Part shown: in pieces, positions 25,876-35,203 of the stretch | Numbering within the stretch: position 1 is the first letter of the stretch | Layout of the letters: each line of letters opens with the position of its first letter | Assembly: GCA_036655355.1 (NCBI GenBank) | Contig: JAVVQG010000010.1 | Coordinates: 1 to 64,000, forward strand | Direction: 5' to 3' | Source of the DNA: JAUNSR01 sp036655355 | GTDB lineage: Bacteria; Bacteroidota; Bacteroidia; Bacteroidales; JAUNSR01 | Length of the DNA: 64,000 bases | The notes under the pieces: generated by a model | The model's database searches: none | The model's input: only the letters and a program-made list of their open reading frames with translations | Told to the model about the DNA's origin: nothing | Program-made: the position numbers and the translations under genes

Positions 25876-26397
25876 ATGATCAATTTATCGAACGACGCTG
25901 AGTTTAAAGTGTTGTTTGACCGCTATTACGTACCCTTGTGTTTGTTCGCCGACCGGTATTTGGAGAATGAGGAGATGGCAGCGGATATTGTACAGGAGAG
26001 TTTCTTGAAATTGTGGCAACTCCGCAAGGATTTCTTTTACCTGCATCAGGCACGTTCTTTTCTATACACCACCGTCCGAAATAAATCTTTAAATGAACTG
26101 GACCATCGGAAAGTTGTTTCGGAATATACCCTGCAGACGCTTCAGAAAAGTAAGGAATCCTTTTTTACCGATCATTTGATAGAATCGGAGACTTATAGGG
26201 TGCTTTCCGAGGCAATCGATCAATTGCCTCCTCAGACGCGAGCTGTGATGCGTTTGGCTCTGGATGGGTTTTCTAATGCAGAAATCGCGCAAGAATTAAC
26301 TATTTCGGGAGAAACGGTTCATTCATTGAAAAAGATCGCATACCGTAAATTACGCGTCGTGTTGAAAGAGTATTATTTCTTACTTCTCCTGATTTGA
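25876..26397 (+). CDS. ECF RNA polymerase sigma factor
   Basis: Extracytoplasmic-function sigma factor of about 173 residues. Region 2 includes FKVLFDRYYVPLCLFADRYL and DIVQESFLKLWQLR. Region 4 includes LPPQTRAVMRLALDGFSNAEIAQELTISGETVHSLKKIAYRKL. The start is uncertain: the ATG at 25876 (MINLSNDAEF) fits the family, while a GTG at 25852 would add eight residues. It is followed by a FecR anti-sigma gene and an STN-type SusC, the classic arrangement in which uptake of a glycan at the surface releases this sigma factor to transcribe the susC/susD pair. Confidence 0.93.
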   Translation: MINLSNDAEFKVLFDRYYVPLCLFADRYLENEEMAADIVQESFLKLWQLRKDFFYLHQARSFLYTTVRNKSLNELDHRKVVSEYTLQTLQKSKESFFTDHLIESETYRVLSEAIDQLPPQTRAVMRLALDGFSNAEIAQELTISGETVHSLKKIAYRKLRVVLKEYYFLLLLI

Positions 26398-26484
26398 AAA
26401 AAAATCAAAAAAACATTAGATTCGATTCACCCTGAATTTTAGTTTACCTGTTACAATAAGTAAACAATGGTAAATTAAAGTAAA

Positions 26485-27684
26485 ATGACTAATCGGCAAC
26501 AACGCATTGGCGAATTGATCGGTGCCTCATTGCTTCGTAAACTGACTCCGGAGGAGGAGCTGGAACTGCGGCAATGGCGTTCAGAAAGCGCGCACCATGA
26601 GCAACTCTACCAGCAACTATCCGACCCCCAGCATATTTCCCGACTCCATAAAAAAGCGGCACGATTTGACTGCGCGCAAGGTTGGCATCAATTCGAGTCT
26701 AAGAAAGAAAAGAGAACGATGCGTCATCGTGTTCTTAAAGTTTGCCGATATGCGGCCTGCTTACTTCTTCCGTTGGGGGCCACTTATTTCATACTTCAAC
26801 ACTCGAACACCTCTGTTGTTAACCCCGATTCTCAAATCACCGTTACTTCCGAAATCAGACCGGGAGCGAAGAAAGCAACGCTTACGCTAGGCAATGGCAG
26901 TGTGGTTGATCTGCAGACAGAGGCGCTACAGTCTCTTCGTGAAACAGATGGAACGACGATTCAACTCAATTCGGCGGGACTGAATTATCAATTGTGTGAT
27001 GGCCGTTCTTCTGCGGAGAGCGAAAAATCCATTTACAACAAGATCGAGATACCCCGCGGAGGGGAGTATTCGCTTTACCTGAGCGATGGTACGAAAGTGT
27101 ATTTGAATGCGATGAGTTCACTACGTTATCCTGTCAAATTCTCTGGCTCGGAAAGGGTGGTGGAGTTATGTGGCGAAGCGTATTTTGAGGTGCGGAAGGG
27201 TGAAAAACCGTTTGTTGTGCGAACGAGGGGCATGGATATCGAGGTGTTGGGAACGTCGTTTAACATCTCTGCCTACCCCGAAGAGGAGTATAAAACCACG
27301 TTGGTTACCGGCTCGGTACGCATTCATGGCGAGCATGACGTGCAATGTGAATTGCGACCCTCTCAACAAGCGCATTTTACTCCCGGAGCTTCCGAAATAT
27401 CGGTTCAAGAAGTGGATGTGAATCTTTTTACATCTTGGATACAGGGGAAGATCTATTTCAGAGACGCCCGGTTGCAGGATATTCTTCACGAACTGAGTCG
27501 CTGGTATGAAATGGAGGTGGTCTATGAGGATCCATCGATTCGAGAGATGCAGTTCGGTTGCAATATCAACCGTTCGGCAGAGATTACTCCGTTCCTAAAA
27601 CTGCTTGAAGAGTCGGGGCAGCTTAAGATCACCCGCGAGGGTAAACGACTTCGTTTTAGTTTAAAATCCGCTGAAAATAGTTAG
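26485..27684 (+). CDS. FecR-family anti-sigma factor
   Basis: Inner-membrane anti-sigma factor of 399 residues. The cytoplasmic N-terminal part (1-75) would hold the ECF sigma factor. One membrane helix (about 80-102, CRYAACLLLPLGATYFIL) is followed by a periplasmic FecR domain with IEIPRGGEYSLYLSDGTKVYLNAMSSLRYP (split by strands) and GEAYFEV-KGEKPFVVRT, and a C-terminal STN-like DUF4974 segment (KIYFRDARLQDILHELSRWYEMEVVYED). It receives the signal from the STN domain of the next gene's product. A GACACGC...GCGTGTC hairpin lies just after its stop codon. Confidence 0.95.
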   Translation: MTNRQQRIGELIGASLLRKLTPEEELELRQWRSESAHHEQLYQQLSDPQHISRLHKKAARFDCAQGWHQFESKKEKRTMRHRVLKVCRYAACLLLPLGATYFILQHSNTSVVNPDSQITVTSEIRPGAKKATLTLGNGSVVDLQTEALQSLRETDGTTIQLNSAGLNYQLCDGRSSAESEKSIYNKIEIPRGGEYSLYLSDGTKVYLNAMSSLRYPVKFSGSERVVELCGEAYFEVRKGEKPFVVRTRGMDIEVLGTSFNISAYPEEEYKTTLVTGSVRIHGEHDVQCELRPSQQAHFTPGASEISVQEVDVNLFTSWIQGKIYFRDARLQDILHELSRWYEMEVVYEDPSIREMQFGCNINRSAEITPFLKLLEESGQLKITREGKRLRFSLKSAENS

Positions 27685-27707
27685 GACACGCAACTCTGAA
27701 GCGTGTC
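27685..27707 (+). terminator. Hairpin between fecR-type and susC-type genes
   Basis: GACACGC and GCGTGTC pair over 7 bp around a 9-base loop directly after the anti-sigma stop codon. There is no T-run. It may be a partial terminator that separates regulator and transporter expression. Confidence 0.4.
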
Positions 27708-27797
27708 GGTAATCAAAAGTTCCTCCAAAAGAACTATACCCGGAACGCATCTTAGTCATAGCACCATTAATAAAAATCTAATACAATTTTATTGAGT

Positions 27798-30700
27798 ATG
27801 AAACCAAATCATGAAAACACGGAACCGGGCAAAAAACATTTTGCAAAAGGCTGTCTCTTATTTGTTTCGCTCTTAGGCGGGATCGCCTCTGCAGCTCCCG
27901 ATATGGAAGCGCAACGGGTGACGGCCAGGTTTAATAATGCATCTCTCAATGAGGTGATCTGGGAAATACAGCGTCAAACCGACTTCACCTTTATTTACAG
28001 TACGCAGGATGCCAAACAGTTGAAAATAGACGGGGTGAAAGTGGATGAGGAGCAGGTGACTCAGGTGTTGGACAAATGTTTGCGTAATTCGGATCTGACG
28101 TATGCGGTGCATAACGGGGTGATCGCCATAAAAAAGGCGCCTACGGTGAAAGAGGTGGCACAACAACGTAAGTTCTTTATAAAAGGGGTGGTGCTCGATG
28201 ATTTGGGCGAACCGATCCCCGGAGCGAATGTGCTTATAAAAGGAACCCAACAAGGAAACACAAGCGATATAGACGGCCATTTCAGCATTGAAACGAATCA
28301 GGATAAAGAGGTGGTGCTTCAGGTCTCCTTCATCGGATTTGCTTCGCAGGATGTAAAGGCTTCTCCCGGAAAAGAGGTGCGTGTCAAACTGCAGAGTGAC
28401 GATACGGTGCTTGAAGAGGTGGTGGTGACAGGATATGGTAGTTTCAAGAAATCGGCCTATGCCGGTTCCGCTTCAACCATCAAAACAAGTGAGATGAAAG
28501 ATGTACCGGCGGTCTCTTTCGCACAGGTGCTGCAAGGAGCCGCACCCGGCATTCAACTGAGTGCGGGTTCGGGACAACCGGGCTCTACCACCAGTATCAA
28601 TATCCGTGGTATGGGTTCGTTTAACGCCTCGAATTCCCCGTTGTATGTGATAGACGGCGTACCGGTACGTTCGGGAAGTGTGAACAGTATGAGTTCGGAT
28701 GCCGGATTGGATATCATGTCTACCATCAATACATCCGATATTGAAAACATCACGGTGATCAAAGATGCCGCAGCCGCTTCTCTATACGGATCGCGTGCGG
28801 CGAATGGCGTTATCGTAATCACCACCAAGAAGGGGAAAAGCGGCAAGCCGGTCGTTAATGTGCGTACCGACTGGGGATTCTCCGACTTCGCGATGAAATA
28901 TCGCCCCGTGATGAGCGGAGAGCAGCGTCGCCAGGTGATGTATGACGGACTTATCGCCGATGGATTGCTCAACGAGGAGATGACCGAAGCGGAAGCCATC
29001 GCCTATGCCGAAGCCGAAATCGATAACTATGCGCCTGTGCCGTGGTGCGGTTTCGTAGATTGGGATGACGTGATGTTTAAAAAAGGCAATTTCCAGACGT
29101 ATGAGGTTTCCGTGGCCGGGGGAACGGAAAAGTTTAAGTATTACTCTTCTCTGGCATACATGAAACAAGATGGAATCGCACTCAATTCGGGACTGGAACG
29201 AATTACGGGTCGTTTGAACGTAGATTACAATGCAACCGATAAACTCACATTGGGCGCGAATATCCTGCTAGCCAATGTGAATCAGGATGTGAATGGCGAG
29301 GGTACAAGCTATACCTCTCCGTTTTACTCCTCCAGAAATGCCGTAGTTCCATCCGATCCGGTTTATAATGAGGATGGTACGTGGAATCGCGAGTTTATTC
29401 GCAACGACGACCGTAATCCGCGACTCTCCGCCGAGTATGATTACCAGCGCGAATATGTAACGCGTGCTTTCAATACGATGTATGCCCAATACGAGTTCAT
29501 CAAGAATCTGAAATTCAAGTCAACGCTTAGTTATGACTACACGATCATTAAGGGGAAAGATTGGAGCGATCCGCAAACTTCGAACGGCGATGATATTAAT
29601 GGGGGAATGTCAAAGAAATTCTACGAATACAGCAAGCTGGTTTGGGCGAATGCGTTGAGTTACAATGTGACAATTGACGAGAAACATCACCTCGATGCTT
29701 TGTTGGGATTTGAAACAGACGAGTCGTACCGCGATTACCTCTCGGGATACGCAACCAACTTCGCCCGTCCCGATAAGAATGAAATCAGCAACGGGATGAA
29801 GATGGAGTCGGTTGGCGGTTCGGATATCCGCAGCCGTTTGGTGTCTTATCTGAGTCGTGTGAATTATGACTATGAAAGCAAGTATTTTCTAGGAGCGAGT
29901 TATCGTTTGGATGGTAGTTCACGCTTGGCTTCGTCCAACCGCTGGGGTAGCTTCTGGTCGGTGTCCGGTGCTTGGCGTGTGATTCAGGAGGAGTTTATGA
30001 GTCCCCTCACCGAAACATTGTCCGATCTCAAATTGCGTGCTTCATACGGTGTGAACGGAACATTGCCATCGGATTATTTCGGCTATATGGGGTTGAGCGG
30101 CTTGACCAACGGATACCTTGAGCAACCCGGGGTATTGCAATCGCAGATTGAAAATAAGGACCTCTCTTGGGAGACCAATTATAATTTTAACGTGGGGATT
30201 GATTTCGGATTCTGGAACCGACTGAACTTCACGCTTGAATATTATACGCGTACAACAAAGAACCTGCTGATGGATCGTCCGATCTCACCAACCACCGGTT
30301 TCGATACCTATCTGATGAATATCGGTGAAGTGAAGAATCGCGGGGTGGAATTGGAGATTCGTTCCACAAACTTCGCTACGAAAGACTTTAGTTGGAACAC
30401 CACGTTCAATCTGGGACATAACCGCAACAAAGTGGTTGCGCTGGATGGTATCCAAACAGAGCTGATCAGCGGATCGCAAATCCGGCAGATCGGGAAGCCT
30501 TACCGTACGTTCTATCTGACTGAATTCGCGGGAATCAATCCGGAGAACGGGAAACCGCAATTCTATACCAATCACAAGGATGAAAACGGCAACTACGTCA
30601 AGGATATCACAGAGAATCCGGATGAAGCGAATTATATTCCGATGAAGCATGCCGATCCGGATGTGGCGGGAGGCTTGTCAAACACCTTGCGTTATAAATG

Positions 30701-31145
30701 GTTCGATCTGAATTTCATGTTCTCTTACCAGTTCGGTGGTTATTCATATGATAATTGGGCACAGAAAACAGAACACGGCGGCGACGATATGAAGGCGAAC
30801 ATTCCAACCTATTATGCCAATAGTTGGAAGAAACCGGGCGATATCACAGACATCGAGCGCTTTGTGGCGAATACCGATGTCGCTATGAGCGCTTATCGCA
30901 ACAGCAGACGTTTGCACAGTACGGACTTTATCCGTTTGAAAAATATGACATTCGGATTCACCTTCCCGAAAGAGTGGATGCGGAAGGCGGGAATCGAGAC
31001 GCTGCGTCTCTACGTAGCGGGGAATAATCTGTGGACTTGGGCCAGATATGATTATTATGACCCCGAGGCGGTGCAGGCCGGTAGTGCGATATGGGGAACG
31101 CCTCCGCTGAAAACAGTAACCTTTGGTCTTAATCTCACCTTTTAA
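27798..31145 (+). CDS. SusC-like TonB-dependent transducer with STN domain
   Basis: Outer-membrane glycan importer and signal transducer of about 1115 residues. After a signal sequence (to about 36) comes an STN domain (about 40-113: VTARFNNASLNEVIWEIQRQ...VLDKCLRNSDLTYAVHNGVI) that contacts the FecR protein. A carboxypeptidase-regulatory-like domain (about 125-205), the TonB-box region VVVTGYGSFKKSAYAGSA, the plug (SFNASNSPLYVIDGVPV, AAASLYGSRAANGVIVITTKKG) and the barrel follow, ending TFGLNLTF. The ATG at 27798 was chosen over an upstream TTG. It is paired with the following SusD gene. The substrate is unknown because no enzyme gene is attached. Confidence 0.93.
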   Translation: MKPNHENTEPGKKHFAKGCLLFVSLLGGIASAAPDMEAQRVTARFNNASLNEVIWEIQRQTDFTFIYSTQDAKQLKIDGVKVDEEQVTQVLDKCLRNSDLTYAVHNGVIAIKKAPTVKEVAQQRKFFIKGVVLDDLGEPIPGANVLIKGTQQGNTSDIDGHFSIETNQDKEVVLQVSFIGFASQDVKASPGKEVRVKLQSDDTVLEEVVVTGYGSFKKSAYAGSASTIKTSEMKDVPAVSFAQVLQGAAPGIQLSAGSGQPGSTTSINIRGMGSFNASNSPLYVIDGVPVRSGSVNSMSSDAGLDIMSTINTSDIENITVIKDAAAASLYGSRAANGVIVITTKKGKSGKPVVNVRTDWGFSDFAMKYRPVMSGEQRRQVMYDGLIADGLLNEEMTEAEAIAYAEAEIDNYAPVPWCGFVDWDDVMFKKGNFQTYEVSVAGGTEKFKYYSSLAYMKQDGIALNSGLERITGRLNVDYNATDKLTLGANILLANVNQDVNGEGTSYTSPFYSSRNAVVPSDPVYNEDGTWNREFIRNDDRNPRLSAEYDYQREYVTRAFNTMYAQYEFIKNLKFKSTLSYDYTIIKGKDWSDPQTSNGDDINGGMSKKFYEYSKLVWANALSYNVTIDEKHHLDALLGFETDESYRDYLSGYATNFARPDKNEISNGMKMESVGGSDIRSRLVSYLSRVNYDYESKYFLGASYRLDGSSRLASSNRWGSFWSVSGAWRVIQEEFMSPLTETLSDLKLRASYGVNGTLPSDYFGYMGLSGLTNGYLEQPGVLQSQIENKDLSWETNYNFNVGIDFGFWNRLNFTLEYYTRTTKNLLMDRPISPTTGFDTYLMNIGEVKNRGVELEIRSTNFATKDFSWNTTFNLGHNRNKVVALDGIQTELISGSQIRQIGKPYRTFYLTEFAGINPENGKPQFYTNHKDENGNYVKDITENPDEANYIPMKHADPDVAGGLSNTLRYKWFDLNFMFSYQFGGYSYDNWAQKTEHGGDDMKANIPTYYANSWKKPGDITDIERFVANTDVAMSAYRNSRRLHSTDFIRLKNMTFGFTFPKEWMRKAGIETLRLYVAGNNLWTWARYDYYDPEAVQAGSAIWGTPPLKTVTFGLNLTF

Positions 31146-31164
31146 ACTTTTAAAGACTTGAATT

Positions 31165-32613
31165 ATGAAGGCACTAAAATATATTTTTCTTAGCACACTG
31201 CTGCTCACCGCATCTTCTTGCGGAGATAATTGGCTCGATCTGGATCCTTCAACCAGTGTGGAAACGAATCAGTCTCTCTCAAAGCTGAAGGATTTCGAAT
31301 TTACCCTGAATGGAATTTATAGCTCCATGCAGGATGCATACTCTTACTCGGGACGCATGACCTACTACGGTGATGTAACGGGCGATGACATCCAGGCTTA
31401 TAGCGCCACCAAGCGCACCGGAAGTTATTACCTGTTCAAATACAATAAAGACAACGCTCCCTCTACCTTCTGGCGAACGTCTTATGCGATTATCCGCAAT
31501 TGCAACATCATCCTTACCAAGATCGATGAGGTGAAAACAGAGGATACCGCTTATCGCGATGACCTTAAGGGACAGGCCTTGGCGCTGCGTGCCCTGGCGA
31601 TGTTCGACCTGACCCGGTTGTACGGATATCCTTATCTGAAAGACAACGGTGCATCGTGGGGACCGGCCATTATTAAGACTGTCAGCGAGATCGATAGTAA
31701 ACCGGCGCGCAATACGGTTGCCGAATGTTATGCGGAGATCATCAGCGACCTCACCTCATCGGTTGGGCTGTTAAGCGGGAAGTTCAATAAAGGGAAAATC
31801 AATCGCTGGGGCGCAATGACGCTTTTGAGTCGAGTGTATCTCTATAAAGGAGATCATGTGAATGCACTGCGTGTGGCGGAAGAGGGAATTTCGGGTGCGG
31901 AATCCTCCAATTATGCGTTGTGGAGCACCGAAGCGTATCCAACGGCTTGGAGTAACGATTTCAACGCAGCCGCACCGGGTGAAGTTTTGTTCGAGATTGT
32001 CAACTTGAGTGTGGATAGTCCCGGAAAAGAAAGTATGGGGTATCTTTGCTCATCTACCGGTTATAAGGATATGATTCTGACGAGTAGTTTCGTGAAACTG
32101 ATGCTCGAAGACCCTGCGGATGTACGAAACAAAGCGTATAAGATCGTGAGTAAACGCGCCTATGTGAACAAATATCAGCCGCAACAGAATGAGAACGATG
32201 CGGATGCCAATATCCCGATTCTCCGTTTGTCTGAATTGTATCTCAACGCGGCCGAAGCAGCTGTGAAAAGTGAGGATAACAACAAGGCGGTTCATTACCT
32301 GGATGCGATCGTCAGACGTGCGAATCCGGAGAACACCGTTGTCGGCAGTGAGGTTACGCTTGAACGTGTACTGACCGAACGTCGTAAAGAGTTATTCGGC
32401 GAAGGACACCGTTTGTACGATGCGATGCGTAACAACCTGCGTATCGAACGAATAGATGAAAAGGTGTCGGTGGTAAGCAGTACCAAGCACCTCTCGATGT
32501 CTGACGATTGTAAATCGTTCGATTGGAACTACTATAAGATCATTCTGCCGATTCCGAAGTTTGAGATGGATACCAACCCGAACATGCGCGAGCAGCAGAA
32601 TCCGGGTTATTGA
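31165..32613 (+). CDS. SusD/RagB-family outer-membrane lipoprotein
   Basis: 482-residue surface lipoprotein with a signal ending TASSC (Cys19) and the following GDNWLDLDPSTSVETN typical of the family. FWRTSYAIIRNCNIIL, ALRALAMFDLTRLYGYPY and the C-terminal RRKELFGEGHRLYDAMR are conserved RagB/SusD segments. It pairs with the STN-type SusC just upstream (19-bp gap) and should cap that transporter. It belongs to a different subfamily from the starch SusD at 6064. A hairpin terminator ends the transcript. Confidence 0.93.
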   Translation: MKALKYIFLSTLLLTASSCGDNWLDLDPSTSVETNQSLSKLKDFEFTLNGIYSSMQDAYSYSGRMTYYGDVTGDDIQAYSATKRTGSYYLFKYNKDNAPSTFWRTSYAIIRNCNIILTKIDEVKTEDTAYRDDLKGQALALRALAMFDLTRLYGYPYLKDNGASWGPAIIKTVSEIDSKPARNTVAECYAEIISDLTSSVGLLSGKFNKGKINRWGAMTLLSRVYLYKGDHVNALRVAEEGISGAESSNYALWSTEAYPTAWSNDFNAAAPGEVLFEIVNLSVDSPGKESMGYLCSSTGYKDMILTSSFVKLMLEDPADVRNKAYKIVSKRAYVNKYQPQQNENDADANIPILRLSELYLNAAEAAVKSEDNNKAVHYLDAIVRRANPENTVVGSEVTLERVLTERRKELFGEGHRLYDAMRNNLRIERIDEKVSVVSSTKHLSMSDDCKSFDWNYYKIILPIPKFEMDTNPNMREQQNPGY

Positions 32614-32648
32614 ACCGGTTCGCTTTAGCGAAAGATAATAATACAAAC

Positions 32649-32690
32649 GCGCCTCAACAGAGATCCGATCTCCGTTGAGGCGCATTTTAT
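32649..32690 (+). terminator. Terminator after susD-type gene
   Basis: GCGCCTCAAC (32649-32658) and GTTGAGGCGC (32674-32683) form a 10-bp stem with a further GAGATC/GATCTC pairing inside, followed by ATTTTAT. It separates the signalling locus from the convergent holB gene. Confidence 0.8.
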
Positions 32691-32740
32691 ATTCCTTGTT
32701 TATATTCCTTGTTTATAAGCTTTGTTTAATAATCCTTGTT
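32688..32740. repeat. 13-bp tandem repeat, about four units
   Basis: TATATTCCTTGTT occurs twice exactly (32688-32700, 32701-32713), then as TATAAGCTTTGTT and TAATAATCCTTGTT. It ends exactly at the holB stop codon on the other strand. Confidence 0.8.
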
Positions 32741-33862
32741 TTATGCATTCTTGAGTAACATGATGAACTTCAGCGCCAAGTCGAAAAATACCATTTTTGC
32801 GTTGGCATTCTGGGCGATGTGTTGTTCTGCCAGACTCAGTTCTTCCATGATTTGCGGGGTGTTGCGCTCATTCACGAAAGGAGAGAAGCGTTCAGAGAAT
32901 GCGGCTTCCTGTTTATTCATGTAATTGAGTTCCGGCACCTGCAGGTTTCGAATGAAATTCTCGCGAATCATCGCCTGCGCATAGTTTAGGAAGTTGCGCT
33001 GACGTTCACGTCCCAGTCCCGCCACCTCTTCGCTCCACAGCTTCATCTCTTTCAGTCGGCGAGCGTAGGCCATACGCATCATGTTGATGAATAGGTTGAA
33101 GAAATACGCTTTCTCCTCAGATAAACGCAGGTTTTCCATCGCCCGCAGAATATTGCCGTTGGCGATGTGAGCGATCTCGCGACTATCCCCTTCCGATATT
33201 CCAAAGCGCGAGCGGAGGGCCGATTGCAGTTCAAGTTCCGGGATCGGACGAACGTTGATGCGTTGAGAACGAGACAGGATCGTACCCAGCATCTGTTCGG
33301 GTTCATTGCTGACCAACAGGAAAACGGTCTTCTCATACGGCTCCTCAAGCATCTTTAGGAGTTTGTTGGCCGTTTGATCATTCATTCGTTCGGGGAGCCA
33401 GATGATCATCACCTTATATTCCGATTCGTACGGTTTTACGCTCAGTTTACGGATGATTTCGTCGCTCTCTTTTACGAAAATCCCCCCTTGCTGATTCTCC
33501 GCTCCGATATACAGCAACCATTCGCGTAGCGAAAAATAGGTATGGCTCAATAGGAATTGCCGCCACTCCGTGATGAAATCCTCGCTGATGGTTGACGCGC
33601 TTTTGCGGATTACCGGAAATACGAAATGCAAGTCGGGGTGCATCACCTTGTTGTATTTAACGCACGAAGGGCAACGACCGCAGGCATCGTCCGCCTGTCT
33701 GTCTGTACACTGGATATAGCGGGCATAGGCCAGGGCCAGTTGTAGTTTTCCCACCCCTTCGGGACCGCACAATAATTGCGCATGCGCTATATGGTTCGTT
33801 TGGACGGAGCGTAGCAATCGCTGTTTAATCTCCTCTTGTCCGATGATATCCTTGAAAAACAT
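32741..33862 (-). CDS. holB: DNA polymerase III delta-prime subunit
   Basis: Clamp-loader subunit of 373 residues. MFFKDIIGQEEIKQRLL, HAQLLCGPEGVGKLQLALAYA (P-loop) and a zinc-binding stretch with C-x-R...C-GRC-PSC (about 50-66) match DnaX/HolB proteins. NKLLKMLEEPYEKTVFLLVSNEPEQMLGTILSR-SQ is the conserved sensor region. It is transcribed with a peptidase gene (stop-to-start gap 3 bp) and probably metF on the minus strand. Confidence 0.93.
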   Translation of the reverse strand: MFFKDIIGQEEIKQRLLRSVQTNHIAHAQLLCGPEGVGKLQLALAYARYIQCTDRQADDACGRCPSCVKYNKVMHPDLHFVFPVIRKSASTISEDFITEWRQFLLSHTYFSLREWLLYIGAENQQGGIFVKESDEIIRKLSVKPYESEYKVMIIWLPERMNDQTANKLLKMLEEPYEKTVFLLVSNEPEQMLGTILSRSQRINVRPIPELELQSALRSRFGISEGDSREIAHIANGNILRAMENLRLSEEKAYFFNLFINMMRMAYARRLKEMKLWSEEVAGLGRERQRNFLNYAQAMIRENFIRNLQVPELNYMNKQEAAFSERFSPFVNERNTPQIMEELSLAEQHIAQNANAKMVFFDLALKFIMLLKNA

Positions 33863-33865
33863 AGG

Positions 33866-35110
33866 CTATTGTGTATTAACCGATAATTGGTTTAACTCGT
33901 TGATGATGCTGTCGCGGACGGCCGTAAAACGTTCGCGGTTCTCCGGACGTACCGGCAGTGAGGGAGGCGACTGCATTTTCAACGGATTGATGGCTTTCCC
34001 GTTGAGATGCACTCGGAAATCGAGATGCGGACCGGTAGAAGAACCGGTGCTCCCCACGAAGCCGATCACCTGTCCCTGGCTTACTCTCTTGCCTTCGGCA
34101 ATGCCGGCGGCGAATTTAGAGAGGTGCATGTAGGTGGTTTCGTAGCTTGAGTTGTGGCGTACTTTTAGGTAATACCCTGCACCTCCTGCCTGGTATCCTT
34201 TTTTGACAACGGTTCCGTCGCCGATAGTACGTACGGGCGTTCCGACCGGTGCGGCATAATCCACTCCGTGATGGGGGCGTACGATTTTCAATACCGGATG
34301 GCGACGTGCGTGTGAAAAGGTGGAACTGATGCGGGAGAACTTCAGCGGTGCTTTCAAAAATGCTTTTCGGAGACTCTCGCCGTTCTCGTCAAAATACTCC
34401 ACGATGCTGTCTTGCATGAACGGAATCGCATAATAATCTTTTCCGTGGTGGTTGAAGAGGGCTCCCCGAATATCGCGCACTTCCATCTTCGTGCTGTCAT
34501 CAATGTAGGCCTGATCATACAACAGGCGGAAGTTATCGCCTTTGGCAATGCCGAAGAAGTCGATTTGCCAAGCATAGATTTCAGCCATCTTATCCGATAG
34601 CGCCAAGTCGTGGCCGCCATGTCTGATCGCATTCCAGAGAGAGGTGCGGATTTCGCCCGAGGCGTTCTCCGGACGGATGCTTACCTCTTTACTGTATTCA
34701 TACACCCGCATTGAGTCACGGAGGTCAAAGACCACATGGTCTCGTGCCGATTTCTCATAAACCATGTATTGGGCGAAACCGTTCTGCAGGTCCGTAAGCA
34801 GTTTATACTTGCGGCCGGTTTGCAGTTTCGTAATGTCAAATATCCCTTTCGCCTTTAGGCGCAGCGAGTCCACTTTTCCGGGAGAAACGTTGAAGCGGTT
34901 GAGGATGCTTCCCAGGTTATCGCCCGATTTGATCTGAAACTCTTCTGTCTCGAGTGAATCGGTGATAATGTCAAGGTAGTATGACGTTGTGAGGGAATCG
35001 CCCGCGACCTCCTCTTCAACCGTTTCCGGTTGTTTGTTATTTTGACAGGCTGAAAAGAGCAGCCCTGTCGTGAAAATCAACAGAGCTGCTTGTTTTAGTC
35101 TTGAATTCAT
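33866..35110 (-). CDS. M23-family peptidoglycan endopeptidase lipoprotein
   Basis: 414 residues, signal ending LFSAC (Cys22). A LysM/OapA-like N-terminal part (about 55-110: FQIKSGDNLGSILNRFNVS) precedes an M23 (LytM) catalytic domain from about 285: HHGVDYAAPVGTPV, GYYLKVRHNSSYETTYMHLSK and GPHLDFRVHLNG. In the usual HxH motif the second His is Asp here (H-L-D), a variant that from memory recurs in Bacteroidota M23 proteins. The first metal ligands (H-x-x-x-D) are intact. Likely role: cell-wall turnover, cleaving peptide cross-links in the periplasm. It shares a transcript with holB. Confidence 0.88.
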   Translation of the reverse strand: MNSRLKQAALLIFTTGLLFSACQNNKQPETVEEEVAGDSLTTSYYLDIITDSLETEEFQIKSGDNLGSILNRFNVSPGKVDSLRLKAKGIFDITKLQTGRKYKLLTDLQNGFAQYMVYEKSARDHVVFDLRDSMRVYEYSKEVSIRPENASGEIRTSLWNAIRHGGHDLALSDKMAEIYAWQIDFFGIAKGDNFRLLYDQAYIDDSTKMEVRDIRGALFNHHGKDYYAIPFMQDSIVEYFDENGESLRKAFLKAPLKFSRISSTFSHARRHPVLKIVRPHHGVDYAAPVGTPVRTIGDGTVVKKGYQAGGAGYYLKVRHNSSYETTYMHLSKFAAGIAEGKRVSQGQVIGFVGSTGSSTGPHLDFRVHLNGKAINPLKMQSPPSLPVRPENRERFTAVRDSIINELNQLSVNTQ

Positions 35111-35203
35111 TCGTATATTCTCTATTTTCCTGACGTCGGTGTCAAGCGGCCCAAAGCTTATTCAAACCCTCGGTCGGTCACTGTGAACAATCTGTCAGTG
35201 CGA

